The notes below the pieces were generated by a model. The model made no database searches and was not told the origin of the DNA. It worked only from the letters and a program-made list of their open reading frames with translations. The translations under genes were made by a program, and so were the position numbers. This document shows, one piece after another, positions 27,553 through 36,315 of a stretch of 64,000 nt of DNA. The stretch's first letter is position 1. Each line of letters starts with the position of its first letter. The DNA lies in NCBI RefSeq assembly GCF_900110875.1, contig NZ_FOFM01000003.1, positions 310,001 through 374,000 of the forward strand, in the 5' to 3' direction. The stretch is from Pseudovibrio axinellae (lineage in GTDB: Bacteria > Pseudomonadota > Alphaproteobacteria > Rhizobiales > Stappiaceae).

Positions 27553-28503
27553 TTATATCTTTGGAAACTCACCCAGAGAGTAGAGTGGTTCCCCTTGTTT
27601 CACTAGGATACTATCCATCATATATAAAAGCACGCCATTGCTCATACTCAGGACTGGCTGTGCCTCCTTGTCAAAGAACTCCTTTGTGTATCCCACCGTC
27701 TCGTTTTTCTGCAAGGTTTGGCCTGTTCGAGCTTTTGGATACCAGAGCACATCTGTTTTCGCGATCTCCGAACGAAGCTCGACTTCGTGAGGACATTCAT
27801 AGTGCTGCTGTTCAACCACGCTGGATGTCATGCCTAAGAATGACAGCACCCGTCGTACCCCCAGCGACAGCGCTTCCACATGATCGCGGTCTACATGACC
27901 GCACTCTCCTCCTTCTGCGATTAACCCTGCGCAGTCATAGGAGGTTGCAGCGGTCGTGGTTACCCCATTGAGGTTGGTGCCTAATTTATAAGGTAAGCCG
28001 AAAACATCAGCCAACTCGCTGCTTTTGGGGTTGTCTTTATGGAAGATGCAAAACGGCAGTAAACGTTCAACCATATTGCCTGAGTGCAGATCAAGATGCA
28101 CATTAGCATGCCTAGTAAATTTCTCGCTGATATATTGAGCAATTACCTGACTCTCGCTCCCCTTAAGGTCTCCTGGAAATACCCTGTTGAAGTTTTTATT
28201 GTCCGCCGGATTATAGGTGATTGAGCGTTGCCAGAAGCCCTTCCAGTTTATGAGCGGCAGGATGGCCAGGGTCCCTCTTATCACGGCGGGTTGATTCAAA
28301 ATCAGATCATAGGCGGCTTCTATTGATGTGTACTCTGTGGGGTGAAGGCCGGCTGTTACGAGTGCCGTGGGGCCATCCTTTTCGCCACGCAGGAGGAAAA
28401 AAGGAAGAAAGTACTCGTCAATGGTGTCTATATAAAAGTATCCGCTGGACTGCCCTGTAGGTAGACTGTTCAAGTCCAGGCTATCCAAGTTAACCTTCAA
28501 CAT
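27553..28503 (-). CDS. AstE/AspA-like zinc hydrolase of the five-gene operon
   Basis: A 316-residue member of the succinylglutamate desuccinylase/aspartoacylase family (M14-like). Zinc ligands are expected at His54 and Glu57 in GLHPTEYTS and at His140 in HLDLHSGN. NKNFNRVFPG matches the substrate-binding Arg motif, and Glu197 or Glu200 in LIAEGGECG is the likely catalytic base. Relatives remove acyl groups from amino acids (AstE, AspA, DoeB). The ATG at 28503 begins one nucleotide after the upstream transporter stop, with AAGGG before it; a TTG at 28524 is less likely. It is last in an overlapping five-gene operon. The substrate is unknown and may be an N-acyl amino acid intermediate. Confidence 0.8.
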   Translation of the reverse strand: MLKVNLDSLDLNSLPTGQSSGYFYIDTIDEYFLPFFLLRGEKDGPTALVTAGLHPTEYTSIEAAYDLILNQPAVIRGTLAILPLINWKGFWQRSITYNPADNKNFNRVFPGDLKGSESQVIAQYISEKFTRHANVHLDLHSGNMVERLLPFCIFHKDNPKSSELADVFGLPYKLGTNLNGVTTTAATSYDCAGLIAEGGECGHVDRDHVEALSLGVRRVLSFLGMTSSVVEQQHYECPHEVELRSEIAKTDVLWYPKARTGQTLQKNETVGYTKEFFDKEAQPVLSMSNGVLLYMMDSILVKQGEPLYSLGEFPKI

Positions 28504-28504
28504 T

Positions 28505-29440
28505 TCATCGACCCTTTCTATCAAACCAGTTCGCTGTGAGCTTTTCGCCGTAAAAACCGCAGACCGAGCCTGCGATCATCATACCCACTCCGATGAGGGC
28601 AGTCGGTGTCCAGGTGTAGCTTTCAAAAATAGTGGAGAGCAAAAGGGCAACAATTGGAAACAGTATGGCTGCAAAAGCAGCTTTTTCAGGACCTGTATTT
28701 TTTACGAGGCTTAAATACAGAAGATAGGCGATGGCAGTGCAAAAGATGGAAAGGTAGAGCAGGGAAGATAAGTAGGAAAAGGACAATGGAATTGCGAAAC
28801 TACTCCCCTGCGCCAAGATTATAGCAAGGCAAAAAGCGGAGCCATACCACAGTCCATATGTGGTTGATGTAAGAACTGGAACGTCTTTCTTGCTAAACCG
28901 GACAGAAATCATATTGCCAAGTGAAACTAAAAAGGTAGCCAGAAAAGCAAGTATGACCCCATGAAGTCTTGCCAAAGTTTCATGTTGCAGAAATATTTCC
29001 TTATAGAATAAAAGTATAACTCCTATAAAACTCATAAGACCCCCGGCAATAATAGGTAGTTTTATTTTTGTTCCAAAGAATAGTCTGTCATTGAAGCTAT
29101 TCATAAAAATAATAGTAGAAAATATTACTGAAACAAGACCGCTTTCGATGTTTATAATGGAATTATAAAATAGGTAGTAGTTAAAGGAGAACAGAAAAAT
29201 CCCAAGCAATAGGAGGTAAATATGATCCTTAATTGAGAATTCAGGAGCGCTCCGCCACCTCTGATAAACGAGTGCTAAGAAGATTGCAGAGATGAGGGCC
29301 CGATAAAATATGGAGACCAAAATAGGGGTTGAGCTGAACTGGAATCGGATCGAAATCCACACGGTTCCCCAGATTATGACGGTAGAACACAGCAGGAAGA
29401 AGTTGAATTTCTTAGAGGGTTGTGAAACGGAAAGTGACAT
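28505..29440 (-). CDS. EamA/DMT-family transporter of the five-gene operon
   Basis: A 311-residue membrane protein with about ten hydrophobic helices arranged as two EamA repeats (the first about 10-145, the second about 165-300). Repeat 1 begins with STVIIWGTVWISIRFQF, the usual EamA opening. DMT proteins export amino acids and metabolites; here the likely cargo is the product of the surrounding enzymes. The start overlaps the upstream racemase-like gene by 29 nt. The DNA is strikingly AT-rich for this window, hinting at foreign origin, although membrane-protein codon choice contributes. Confidence 0.85.
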   Translation of the reverse strand: MSLSVSQPSKKFNFFLLCSTVIIWGTVWISIRFQFSSTPILVSIFYRALISAIFLALVYQRWRSAPEFSIKDHIYLLLLGIFLFSFNYYLFYNSIINIESGLVSVIFSTIIFMNSFNDRLFFGTKIKLPIIAGGLMSFIGVILLFYKEIFLQHETLARLHGVILAFLATFLVSLGNMISVRFSKKDVPVLTSTTYGLWYGSAFCLAIILAQGSSFAIPLSFSYLSSLLYLSIFCTAIAYLLYLSLVKNTGPEKAAFAAILFPIVALLLSTIFESYTWTPTALIGVGMMIAGSVCGFYGEKLTANWFDRKGR

Positions 29441-30407
29441 AAGGTGACATCATTAATCTGTTCAGGGAATAGTAGTTGAGCTGGAATACAACTGTACCTC
29501 TGACCTTCGGCTCCCAACTACTATCTCTCGATAGTACCAAATGATCGCTAAAGGCATGCTCAACTTTCACTCCATTGGGACAGATAAGGTCATTGGGGTT
29601 AACATCGCATAGCCCAATAGGGATAATAAGCTGCCGTCCTTTCTCTTGCATTATGTCCACCTCAAGGTGGAAGGTATTTTGCGATAACCCTTCTATCTTT
29701 TGGTTTCCAACAGAGGAGGAGATACCAAGTAATATGGCTGTTCCTAAGCGGTACTCATCAAGGGAAGCCAACAAATGGGGCTCTTTGTAAAGGGTGCCAA
29801 AGCACAATGAAGAGCCAACCGACAACCTGAGATAGTTCAGTTGCAGGTCTGCCATAAGTGCCTTTCGAAGGTCGCAGATCTGCTCGAAGGTAGCTTGATA
29901 GTGCTCAGACGTTTCCTCATTGCTCAAATAGCACGCTATGCTGTCAAGCTGCGTATAGGGAGAGCCTCTGATGAGCTCTGCAGCAGCTCTAAGTGCGCTC
30001 AACTCAAACCCTTCGCGGCCGTGACCGACATCAGCGATCAAACCTAGCTTATGGCTTTTTTTAAGTGTGTGGCAGCTGTTTATTGTCTCCGCGATCGTTG
30101 CCTGCGTACAATGAAAGGAGCTGTCTGCATACTGAACCGTTTCTGGAATTTCCGCGAGGGAAGGCGGGCGCATCAGGCAGAGTTCAGCTTTGTTTTGGTA
30201 AGTGCCCCGCAGCTGAATAATGTTCTTAAGTCGGGAGTCTCCAAGAGAGTACAGTCCCTCTTGTAAGAAGATGTCACATATTTTCTGGTTTGCACGAAGT
30301 GACTTTGTAACAACCATAGTCGTTACGTCATGCTTCTTTAAAAACTGCGAGAGAACACGGGTGTTATGACGAATACTTTCCTTGTCACAAACCAGATTTA
30401 TTGTCAT
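29412..30407 (-). CDS. Alanine/ornithine racemase-like PLP enzyme
   Basis: A 331-residue PLP-barrel protein resembling the alanine/ornithine racemase family (YhfX and ornithine racemase Orr). The Schiff-base residue is probably Lys35 in VVTKSLRAN. GDSRLKNI, LIADVGHGREGF and SVGSSLCFGTLY correspond to conserved barrel motifs of that group. A racemase or epimerase of a basic or neutral amino acid is the best guess, not catalysis in the AlaR two-domain manner. Its ATG overlaps the upstream dehydrogenase stop as TAATG, and its own stop lies inside the transporter gene, so translation is tightly coupled. Confidence 0.72.
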   Translation of the reverse strand: MTINLVCDKESIRHNTRVLSQFLKKHDVTTMVVTKSLRANQKICDIFLQEGLYSLGDSRLKNIIQLRGTYQNKAELCLMRPPSLAEIPETVQYADSSFHCTQATIAETINSCHTLKKSHKLGLIADVGHGREGFELSALRAAAELIRGSPYTQLDSIACYLSNEETSEHYQATFEQICDLRKALMADLQLNYLRLSVGSSLCFGTLYKEPHLLASLDEYRLGTAILLGISSSVGNQKIEGLSQNTFHLEVDIMQEKGRQLIIPIGLCDVNPNDLICPNGVKVEHAFSDHLVLSRDSSWEPKVRGTVVFQLNYYSLNRLMMSPYVTFRFTTL

Positions 30408-31576
30408 TATGTATCCAGTAAACTATCTAGATCACAGTATTTGAAGCCCTTTTTCTCGGCTGTGTAGGGGTGAGTTATATGTCCTTGGAAACAGACCACA
30501 CCGTTTTTTAAGTATGCATCCTCCTGAAGTGCCTCAACTATTCCTTTGTTTGCAATGGAGCGCACATATTTGAATGTAGTATCGGTCAAAAGTTTGGTGG
30601 CTGTGGCGGGAACACGTGCAGGGATGTGGTCACAATTATAATGGACGACACCCATTTGTGTAGAGGTCTCCTCCAAAAGGGGGGAGGAGATACAGGTCTC
30701 AAGGAGATCCTGGTCACACGCGGTCGCATCACAAACAATGCTGCCTGGCGCCATTTTTGCAATCATCTCCTTGCAAACCAGAAATTCTAGTTTTTCTTTG
30801 GGCATATCGGGCCTGCGCACGGCGCAGTTCAATAATATATCCAGCTCTGGCATAAGCGCTGCAAGTTCCTGAACGGTTTGCTCCGGCTGATTGACGCTCA
30901 TGACGAGGCTGCGAAATCGGTCTGGGTCAGGGGCGCCATCACCAAAGCGGTCACGAAGCTTTTTGCTTAGTTGTTCTGCACCGCCCTTCGTAAGGACAGT
31001 CAAATTTACATTTAAGTCTGCGAAATATTTTATGGCGGACAGGCCGATATTCCCTGCGCCAATAACCAGCACATTGCCGCCAGGTAAGAAGCGTTCGTTC
31101 GCAGGAAGAAAGACACCTTTGTTTAGTGCGGACAACTCAATAGATTTTTGGGCGAAGAGGTATCCTGTAAGGCGGCTCATTGGCTCTAGTAATGGGTAGT
31201 GCTGGTCGCCCCCGACCCACTCATAGGCGATGCCCATTACACCAGATGTGAGGAAGCGCTGAATGGTGGGAGCAGGAATATTCTCATCCAGATGAAGGTA
31301 GGTGAACAGGATCTTGTCCTGATCGTAATCCTCATACTCTTCTTCTAAGGGCGCCTTCACTTTTAAGAGAAGCTTTCCTGCCCGTATAACCTGGGCTTTC
31401 GGCCTTACAAGCGCGCCGCAGTCCAGATAGTTCTGGTCTGAAAAGCCTGATGCGAGCCCGGCCCCCTCCTCGACATAGACTTCATGTCCATCCCGAGAAA
31501 GGGTACTGGCTTGATCAGGGCGCAAAGCAACACGTAATTCGTCTGGTTTAATTTCCTTTAGGACAGAGATTCTCAT
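30407..31576 (-). CDS. Alanine dehydrogenase/opine dehydrogenase-like oxidoreductase
   Basis: A 389-residue protein of the AlaDH/PNT superfamily. The N-terminal domain (VLKEIKPDELRVALRPDQ, then EGAGLASGFSDQNY) is typical, as is Lys in LLLKVKAP. The Rossmann fold has VLVIGAGNIGLSA, and a C-terminal half follows with DATACDQ. Relatives include alanine dehydrogenase, saccharopine dehydrogenase and N5-carboxyethyl-ornithine synthase, so it could reductively aminate or couple an amino acid with a 2-oxoacid. It overlaps the desaturase-like gene by 29 nt and the racemase-like gene by 1 nt. The ornithine-racemase-like neighbour makes the opine reading attractive, but this is inference. Confidence 0.72.
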   Translation of the reverse strand: MRISVLKEIKPDELRVALRPDQASTLSRDGHEVYVEEGAGLASGFSDQNYLDCGALVRPKAQVIRAGKLLLKVKAPLEEEYEDYDQDKILFTYLHLDENIPAPTIQRFLTSGVMGIAYEWVGGDQHYPLLEPMSRLTGYLFAQKSIELSALNKGVFLPANERFLPGGNVLVIGAGNIGLSAIKYFADLNVNLTVLTKGGAEQLSKKLRDRFGDGAPDPDRFRSLVMSVNQPEQTVQELAALMPELDILLNCAVRRPDMPKEKLEFLVCKEMIAKMAPGSIVCDATACDQDLLETCISSPLLEETSTQMGVVHYNCDHIPARVPATATKLLTDTTFKYVRSIANKGIVEALQEDAYLKNGVVCFQGHITHPYTAEKKGFKYCDLDSLLDT

Positions 31577-32720
31577 CCGGCGTTTTCCCGTGACTTTTGA
31601 TCATCGTAGTTCTTAAGTAACTAATTGCACTCAAAGACTTTTTCGAGTTGAAGAACAAACCGCGTGATGTGTTTTTTCCATACTCAGGCATATTATCGAT
31701 AAGCAGCTGATCGGCCGCGCCCAGATAACTCCACCGCAAGTAAGGAAACAGCGAGTGGGCTAAATGATGATTATCACCGATAGGGAAAATGCTGTTCCTG
31801 ATGATGGCACCGCTAATTCCCTCGTAAAGAGTTGGCCGGCAACTTGTCAGTTCCCTCTCTAAAGGGTCCATGCCGTCCACATTTTCAAACCAGCGATGCT
31901 CAACAACCTGAGAGAACCAGTAGAATTGTGGAAACACAATGAGAAGTGGGATTAAGTAAAACATCAAGAAGCCATAACCCCACCCAAGCAACAGGAATGG
32001 TGCGATTGTGGCCACAATACCAACGATCCGAAGGGTGAGGCGATAGGGCGACGTCAGATCCCTCTTGAAATGAGAGAGAATGCCACGGCACCGCTCATAG
32101 ATACCCTTGGGTGTGCAGGGGTGAAAAACCCCAAGCCAGAACTTAAATTTCGAAATTCCAGGTACAAACCCAATTTCAATAAAGTCACGTAGGCCGGGAT
32201 CGACGTCAAGCAAGTTGGCATTGGGGTGATGCAACACGCAATGTCGATGCCGCCGTTCCTCAGCAGAGGACATTAAAGCGGGGAACTGGAATAACGAATC
32301 GGCAAGTAGAATCTGACTTTTTTTGCTTCCACCAAGTATGCCATGGATCGCCATGTGTCCCAGCTCTTCCAGGGCGCGCAGTTGGCTGCAAATCACCCAG
32401 ATAGTAAGCAAATCGAAGACAAAAAGCTGGATGTGAAAGGCGAGACCGATCATGCCGATGATCACCAGCCAGTGGCCTACAAACTGAATAGGGCCAAGGA
32501 TGCTATCAAGCTTCTTGGGCCTGTAATGGCTAAAGGCACGTCTTGCGGCATGTATGTCTGTGACGCCTTTTAAGCCAGCGATTTTTCGACATTCATTCAG
32601 ATGATATAGGGGGTCAAGAACGAATGCGACTAATCCTAATGCTATAAGGAGCACGAAAAAGTAATCGGTCATCACTTCTGTCCAAGTATTTTTGTTTTCT
32701 TGGTCCTTCTTAGGGACCAC
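31548..32720 (-). CDS. Fatty-acid-desaturase-like di-iron membrane enzyme
   Basis: A 390-residue protein with about four to five hydrophobic spans and the His-box layout of membrane di-iron desaturases and hydroxylases. Box 1 is ELGHMAIH (His122, His126). Box 2 is HRHCVLHH (His160, His164-165). Later ones are VVEHRW and GDNHHLAH. It would use O2 and electrons to desaturate or hydroxylate a chain or amino-acid side chain. The substrate is not predictable, and no ferredoxin or reductase is adjacent. The GTG at 32720 has AGGGG 8 nt upstream; an ATG at 32672 is the alternative. It is the first gene of the overlapping operon, 229 nt downstream of argP. Confidence 0.75.
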   Translation of the reverse strand: MVPKKDQENKNTWTEVMTDYFFVLLIALGLVAFVLDPLYHLNECRKIAGLKGVTDIHAARRAFSHYRPKKLDSILGPIQFVGHWLVIIGMIGLAFHIQLFVFDLLTIWVICSQLRALEELGHMAIHGILGGSKKSQILLADSLFQFPALMSSAEERRHRHCVLHHPNANLLDVDPGLRDFIEIGFVPGISKFKFWLGVFHPCTPKGIYERCRGILSHFKRDLTSPYRLTLRIVGIVATIAPFLLLGWGYGFLMFYLIPLLIVFPQFYWFSQVVEHRWFENVDGMDPLERELTSCRPTLYEGISGAIIRNSIFPIGDNHHLAHSLFPYLRWSYLGAADQLLIDNMPEYGKNTSRGLFFNSKKSLSAISYLRTTMIKSHGKTPDENLCPKGN

Positions 32721-32949
32721 TGAAAATACCCCTACGTTAGTATCAGAGCAACAATCTAGAGGTTGTTGGTGAAGTGCTTTACCTCTCGATAGGTGTTTAC
32801 ACGCATATATCCGAGATATATCATGGGTTTATGGGTGAGGTTATAGAGCTGAATTAGAGAGTTTATGGCCAGATTGCTGACGGTCGGAATGAAAAACATT
32901 TTCAGCCTGTCACGACCACAGTTTAGCAGCGGCGACGCGTGGCGCGGTC

Positions 32950-33834
32950 CTAGCCTGTGAGTGCATTCTTCGCAGTTGTTCGCACGGCTTTTGTGAGAGG
33001 CTTTATGGTGTGGGCAGTTGAACGGCTGATATGCCAGTAGAGCTGCGTTTCGTAAGCTGTGTTGGGGATGAGCTCCACCAGTTTGCCCTGGTCAATCAAC
33101 GGCTGGGCCAAAACCTGCGGGTTCATGCCCCAGCCGATGTGATTGACTGTGGCGTCGATGAAACCGTGACTGCTGGCAAGCCAATGGCAATTGGGAATGA
33201 ACACTTCCCCAAAAACCAACTTAAGCCACTCGGTCTGCAATGTGTCCTTGTTGTTATAGGTAAGTGAGGGAGCACGCTTAAGTGCCTCTAGCGTCACGCC
33301 CTTTGCAAACCACTTCTCCATAAACTCTGGACTGGCGGTGGCTTGGTAGCGCAGCGCTCCCAGTGGGAAGCAGTCACAACCTTGGATGGGAGCAGACTCT
33401 GAGCTGACAGCGGCTTGAACCTCTCCGCGGCGCAGCCAGTTTGCACTGTGCTCTTGATCATCGATCTTCAAATCGAAGAGAAACCCGTCCACCTGCGCCA
33501 GCGCGCCAATAAACCATGTGGCGAGGCTGTCAGCGTTAACGGCGATTTGAAGACTGGCAAAGTCGCTTGTTTCGCTCGTAAAGCCGATTTCTTCTTTGGT
33601 CTGCTTTTCCAGCAACGCGACTTCATTGGCATGGCGTAGCAACCGCTCGCCTTGTGCGGTCGCGGTGCAGGGGTGCCCGCGTATCACCAGGAGGCAGCCC
33701 AGTTTCTCTTCCAGCGCCTTAAGCCTTTGGGAGATGGCAGACTGCGTAACACCAAGGTGTTGTGCGGCCTTCTCAAACGTTCCGGTAGTCAAGATAGATG
33801 CAAGAGCCATCAACTGGGAGCGGTCAAAGTACAT
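32950..33834 (-). CDS. argP: ArgP-type LysR regulator
   Basis: A 294-residue LysR-family regulator of the ArgP (IciA)/LysG type. The winged helix begins MYFDRSQLMALASILTTGTFEKAAQHLGVTQSAISQRLKALE, and a periplasmic-binding-like effector domain follows (about 90-290). ArgP activates a basic-amino-acid exporter in response to Arg or Lys, and here the exporter is divergent with a perfect inverted repeat between them. The ATG at 33834 matches the family N-terminus; the open frame extends 102 codons further through the exporter promoter and is not coding. It also lies upstream of the five-gene operon on the same strand. Confidence 0.9.
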   Translation of the reverse strand: MYFDRSQLMALASILTTGTFEKAAQHLGVTQSAISQRLKALEEKLGCLLVIRGHPCTATAQGERLLRHANEVALLEKQTKEEIGFTSETSDFASLQIAVNADSLATWFIGALAQVDGFLFDLKIDDQEHSANWLRRGEVQAAVSSESAPIQGCDCFPLGALRYQATASPEFMEKWFAKGVTLEALKRAPSLTYNNKDTLQTEWLKLVFGEVFIPNCHWLASSHGFIDATVNHIGWGMNPQVLAQPLIDQGKLVELIPNTAYETQLYWHISRSTAHTIKPLTKAVRTTAKNALTG

Positions 33835-33852
33835 TAGTCTCTCTAATGACAG

Positions 33853-33876
33853 ATTATAACTATTAATTTTTATAAT
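33853..33876. promoter_or_regulatory. Candidate ArgP operator
   Basis: ATTATAA (33853-33859) and TTATAAT (33870-33876) make a perfect inverted repeat with a 10-nt spacer, in the divergent promoter between argP and the exporter. The AT-rich spaced dyad is compatible with LysR-type binding. Confidence 0.5.
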
Positions 33877-33934
33877 GAAGCGGTCCGATGTAGTCAAGCT
33901 GACAGGTACCCACGCACGACACCAAGGAAATAGA

Positions 33935-34540
33935 ATGTCGCTCACATCAGTCGCCGCTTCTGGCTTTACGCTTGGATTAAGTTTGATTTTCGCAATTGGC
34001 TCGCAAAATGCCTTTGTCCTGCGACAAGGCCTGCGCGGAGAACATGTGTTGTTAACCTGTCTCACATGTGCTCTCAGCGATGCGTTGCTGATTACTGTTG
34101 GTGTCAGCAGTCTTTCGGTTTTGTCGGCCCAGCTTCCCATGCTGGAACCGGTAATGCGGTTTGGCGGTGCTGTGTTCCTTACAGTTTATGGTTTGCGCAG
34201 CGCTATCTCTGCCTACAAGGGCGGTGCGTCCCTCACGCCGAACGAGAGTAAAACCGGTGGTGCCTTGGGCACACTTGTGATCGTCTTATCTCTCACCTTC
34301 CTGAACCCGCACGTTTATCTCGATACAGTTCTACTCGTTGGCTCCATTGCAAGTCGTTATGTGGGCGCAGAGTACATATTCGGGCTTGGCGCTGTCGCAG
34401 CCTCTTTTGTGTTCTTTTTTGCGCTTGGGTACGGGGCCAAATTGTTGCGTCCTGTCTTTGCAAACCCAACCTCATGGAGAATTCTGGACGGGCTTATTGC
34501 GCTCATAATGTGGGCTATAGCCATCAGTTTGCTGGCCTGA
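33935..34540 (+). CDS. argO: LysE/ArgO-type basic amino acid exporter
   Basis: A 201-residue membrane protein with about six helices and the ArgO/LysE motifs FAIGSQNAFVLRQGLRG and LTFLNPHVYLDTVLL. It exports arginine, lysine or analogues such as canavanine. The ATG at 33935 is supported by AAGGAAAT and by the family N-terminus; an upstream in-frame start at 33875 overlaps the operator. Regulation by the divergent ArgP is likely. Confidence 0.9.
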   Translation: MSLTSVAASGFTLGLSLIFAIGSQNAFVLRQGLRGEHVLLTCLTCALSDALLITVGVSSLSVLSAQLPMLEPVMRFGGAVFLTVYGLRSAISAYKGGASLTPNESKTGGALGTLVIVLSLTFLNPHVYLDTVLLVGSIASRYVGAEYIFGLGAVAASFVFFFALGYGAKLLRPVFANPTSWRILDGLIALIMWAIAISLLA

Positions 34541-34767
34541 TCTGAAACAGCAGCACATTAATTTGCCGCCCCCTAAAAGGCCTGCAACCTGTCATTGCTG
34601 CGTTAAACAAGAGGCGTATACCAAGAATTGCAAAACACTATAGTATCCGCCCCTTGAATGATTGAGTTGAGACAACCTGATGGGCGAGTTCTTAAAACGA
34701 CGAAACAGCAGGAGTGTTGCAACCAGATCGGCTCAATGAAAAACCGGCCTTTTATAGGGGGAGACCG

Positions 34768-36315
34768 ATGAATCCAGCACAGTGGCTCGCACGCACCGCC
34801 AGTATCACACCGCAAGCACCAGCGCTCTTGCACGGGACTGAAATGGTGGCAACCTACGCGCAGTTTGGCGCACGCTCAGCCGCAATTGCTGGATCTATGC
34901 AACGCGATTTTGGCCTTGCCAAGGGAGAGCGCGTTGCCATCTTCATGAAGAACCGTACAGAGTATCTGGAGGTCAGCTACGGCATCTGGTGGGCGGGTGC
35001 GGCGGCAGTCCCGGTCAACGCAAAACTCCACCCCAAAGAAGCGGCCTGGATTATTGAGAATGCGCAGGCCTCGGCAGTCTTTATCTCCGATGATGTTGGA
35101 GAGGATCTGCTCAAAGAGATCGATCAGTCAAAGGTTAAGGTCATCTCAGTTGACCAGAGCGCTTACACTGAAATGCTCCGCGCAGAACCCCTCGCAGACC
35201 CAGTGCCGATTGATGCGCAGGATATGGTCTGGTTGTTTTACACCTCGGGCACGACCGGGCGTCCCAAAGGGGTGATGATGTCCTCGCAAAACATCCAGAG
35301 CATGATGCTTGGCTATTATGCAGGGGTCGGTACCCCGACTCACGCAGATGCAACGCTGTATGCAGCTCCCATGTCTCATGGTGCTGGAGTTTATAGCTTC
35401 ATGCATGTTGTCGCTGGAGGCAGACATGTTTGTCCTGTATCTGGCGGGTTTGATGCAGCCGAAATCTTAGAAGTAGCGCCTAAAATTGGAAACATCGCCA
35501 TGTTTGCAGCACCTACAATGGTGCACAGGTTGGTAGATGAGGCAAAGAAGACAGGGGGCATCGGCAAGGGGCTGGACACAATCATCTATGCTGGCGGGCC
35601 AATGTATTTCGCCGATATTGTTGATGCTGTTGATGTAATGGGGCCGCGCTTTGTTCAAATATACGGGCAGGGCGAGTGTCCCATGGCAATCACGGTGCTT
35701 AACCGTCAGCTGGTATGCGACAGAAAACACCCGCGATGGCAAGAAAGACTGCGCTCAGTTGGGGTAGCTCAAGTCGCCTCGCACGTGCGTGTGGTAGGAG
35801 AGGACATGAACGACCTGCCCAATGGTGAAGTTGGTGAGATTGTTGTGTCGGGTTCTGCGGTGATGACCGGTTATTGGGACAACGAAGAGGCAACTGCGGC
35901 CGCGATTGTTGATGGCTGGTTGAAGACTGGCGACATGGGAACACTGGATGAGGATGGGTTCCTCACGATGCGCGACCGTTCAAAAGATATGATCATCTCG
36001 GGCGGCTCCAATATCTACCCCCGCGAGGTAGAGGAAGTGCTTTTGATGCATCCAAATTTGGCTGAAGTTGCAGTTGTCGGTCGGTTTCATGAAGAGTGGG
36101 GTGAAGAGGTGGTTGCAATCATCGCTCCAGAAAAAGGGAAGACCGCAGATCTCGCAGAGCTGGATGAGCTTTGCATAGAAAACATCGCGCGTTTCAAGCG
36201 CCCAAAGCATTACATCGTTATGGATCAGCTGCCGAAAAACAACTACGGCAAGATCTTGAAAAGAGATTTGCGAGAAATGCTGAAGAACACAGAGAAAGGT
36301 GGACCAGTTCAATGA
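34768..36315 (+). CDS. AMP-forming acyl-CoA ligase
   Basis: A 515-residue member of the ANL adenylating family. Motifs are FYTSGTTGRPKGVMMSS (P-loop), YGQGECPMAIT, GWLKTGDMG, RSKDMIISGGSNIYPREVEE and the C-terminal catalytic Lys region NNYGKILKRDL. It activates a carboxylic acid to its CoA thioester; short- to medium-chain or aromatic acid ligases have this size, but the substrate is unknown. The ATG at 34768 has GGGGGAG 6 nt upstream and starts MNPAQWLART. The stop overlaps the GNAT gene start as ATGA, so the two are co-translated. Confidence 0.86.
   Translation: MNPAQWLARTASITPQAPALLHGTEMVATYAQFGARSAAIAGSMQRDFGLAKGERVAIFMKNRTEYLEVSYGIWWAGAAAVPVNAKLHPKEAAWIIENAQASAVFISDDVGEDLLKEIDQSKVKVISVDQSAYTEMLRAEPLADPVPIDAQDMVWLFYTSGTTGRPKGVMMSSQNIQSMMLGYYAGVGTPTHADATLYAAPMSHGAGVYSFMHVVAGGRHVCPVSGGFDAAEILEVAPKIGNIAMFAAPTMVHRLVDEAKKTGGIGKGLDTIIYAGGPMYFADIVDAVDVMGPRFVQIYGQGECPMAITVLNRQLVCDRKHPRWQERLRSVGVAQVASHVRVVGEDMNDLPNGEVGEIVVSGSAVMTGYWDNEEATAAAIVDGWLKTGDMGTLDEDGFLTMRDRSKDMIISGGSNIYPREVEEVLLMHPNLAEVAVVGRFHEEWGEEVVAIIAPEKGKTADLAELDELCIENIARFKRPKHYIVMDQLPKNNYGKILKRDLREMLKNTEKGGPVQ

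Noticed and set aside
27260-32950. Genomic island inserted at tRNA-Gln
   Set aside because: No integrase and no repeat of the tRNA 3' end was found at the far side of the five-gene operon, so only the composition hint remains.
33835-34140. N-terminal extension of the ArgP-type regulator by 102 residues
   Set aside because: It would run antisense through the start of the exporter gene and through the shared promoter; the LysR domain begins exactly at ATG 33834.
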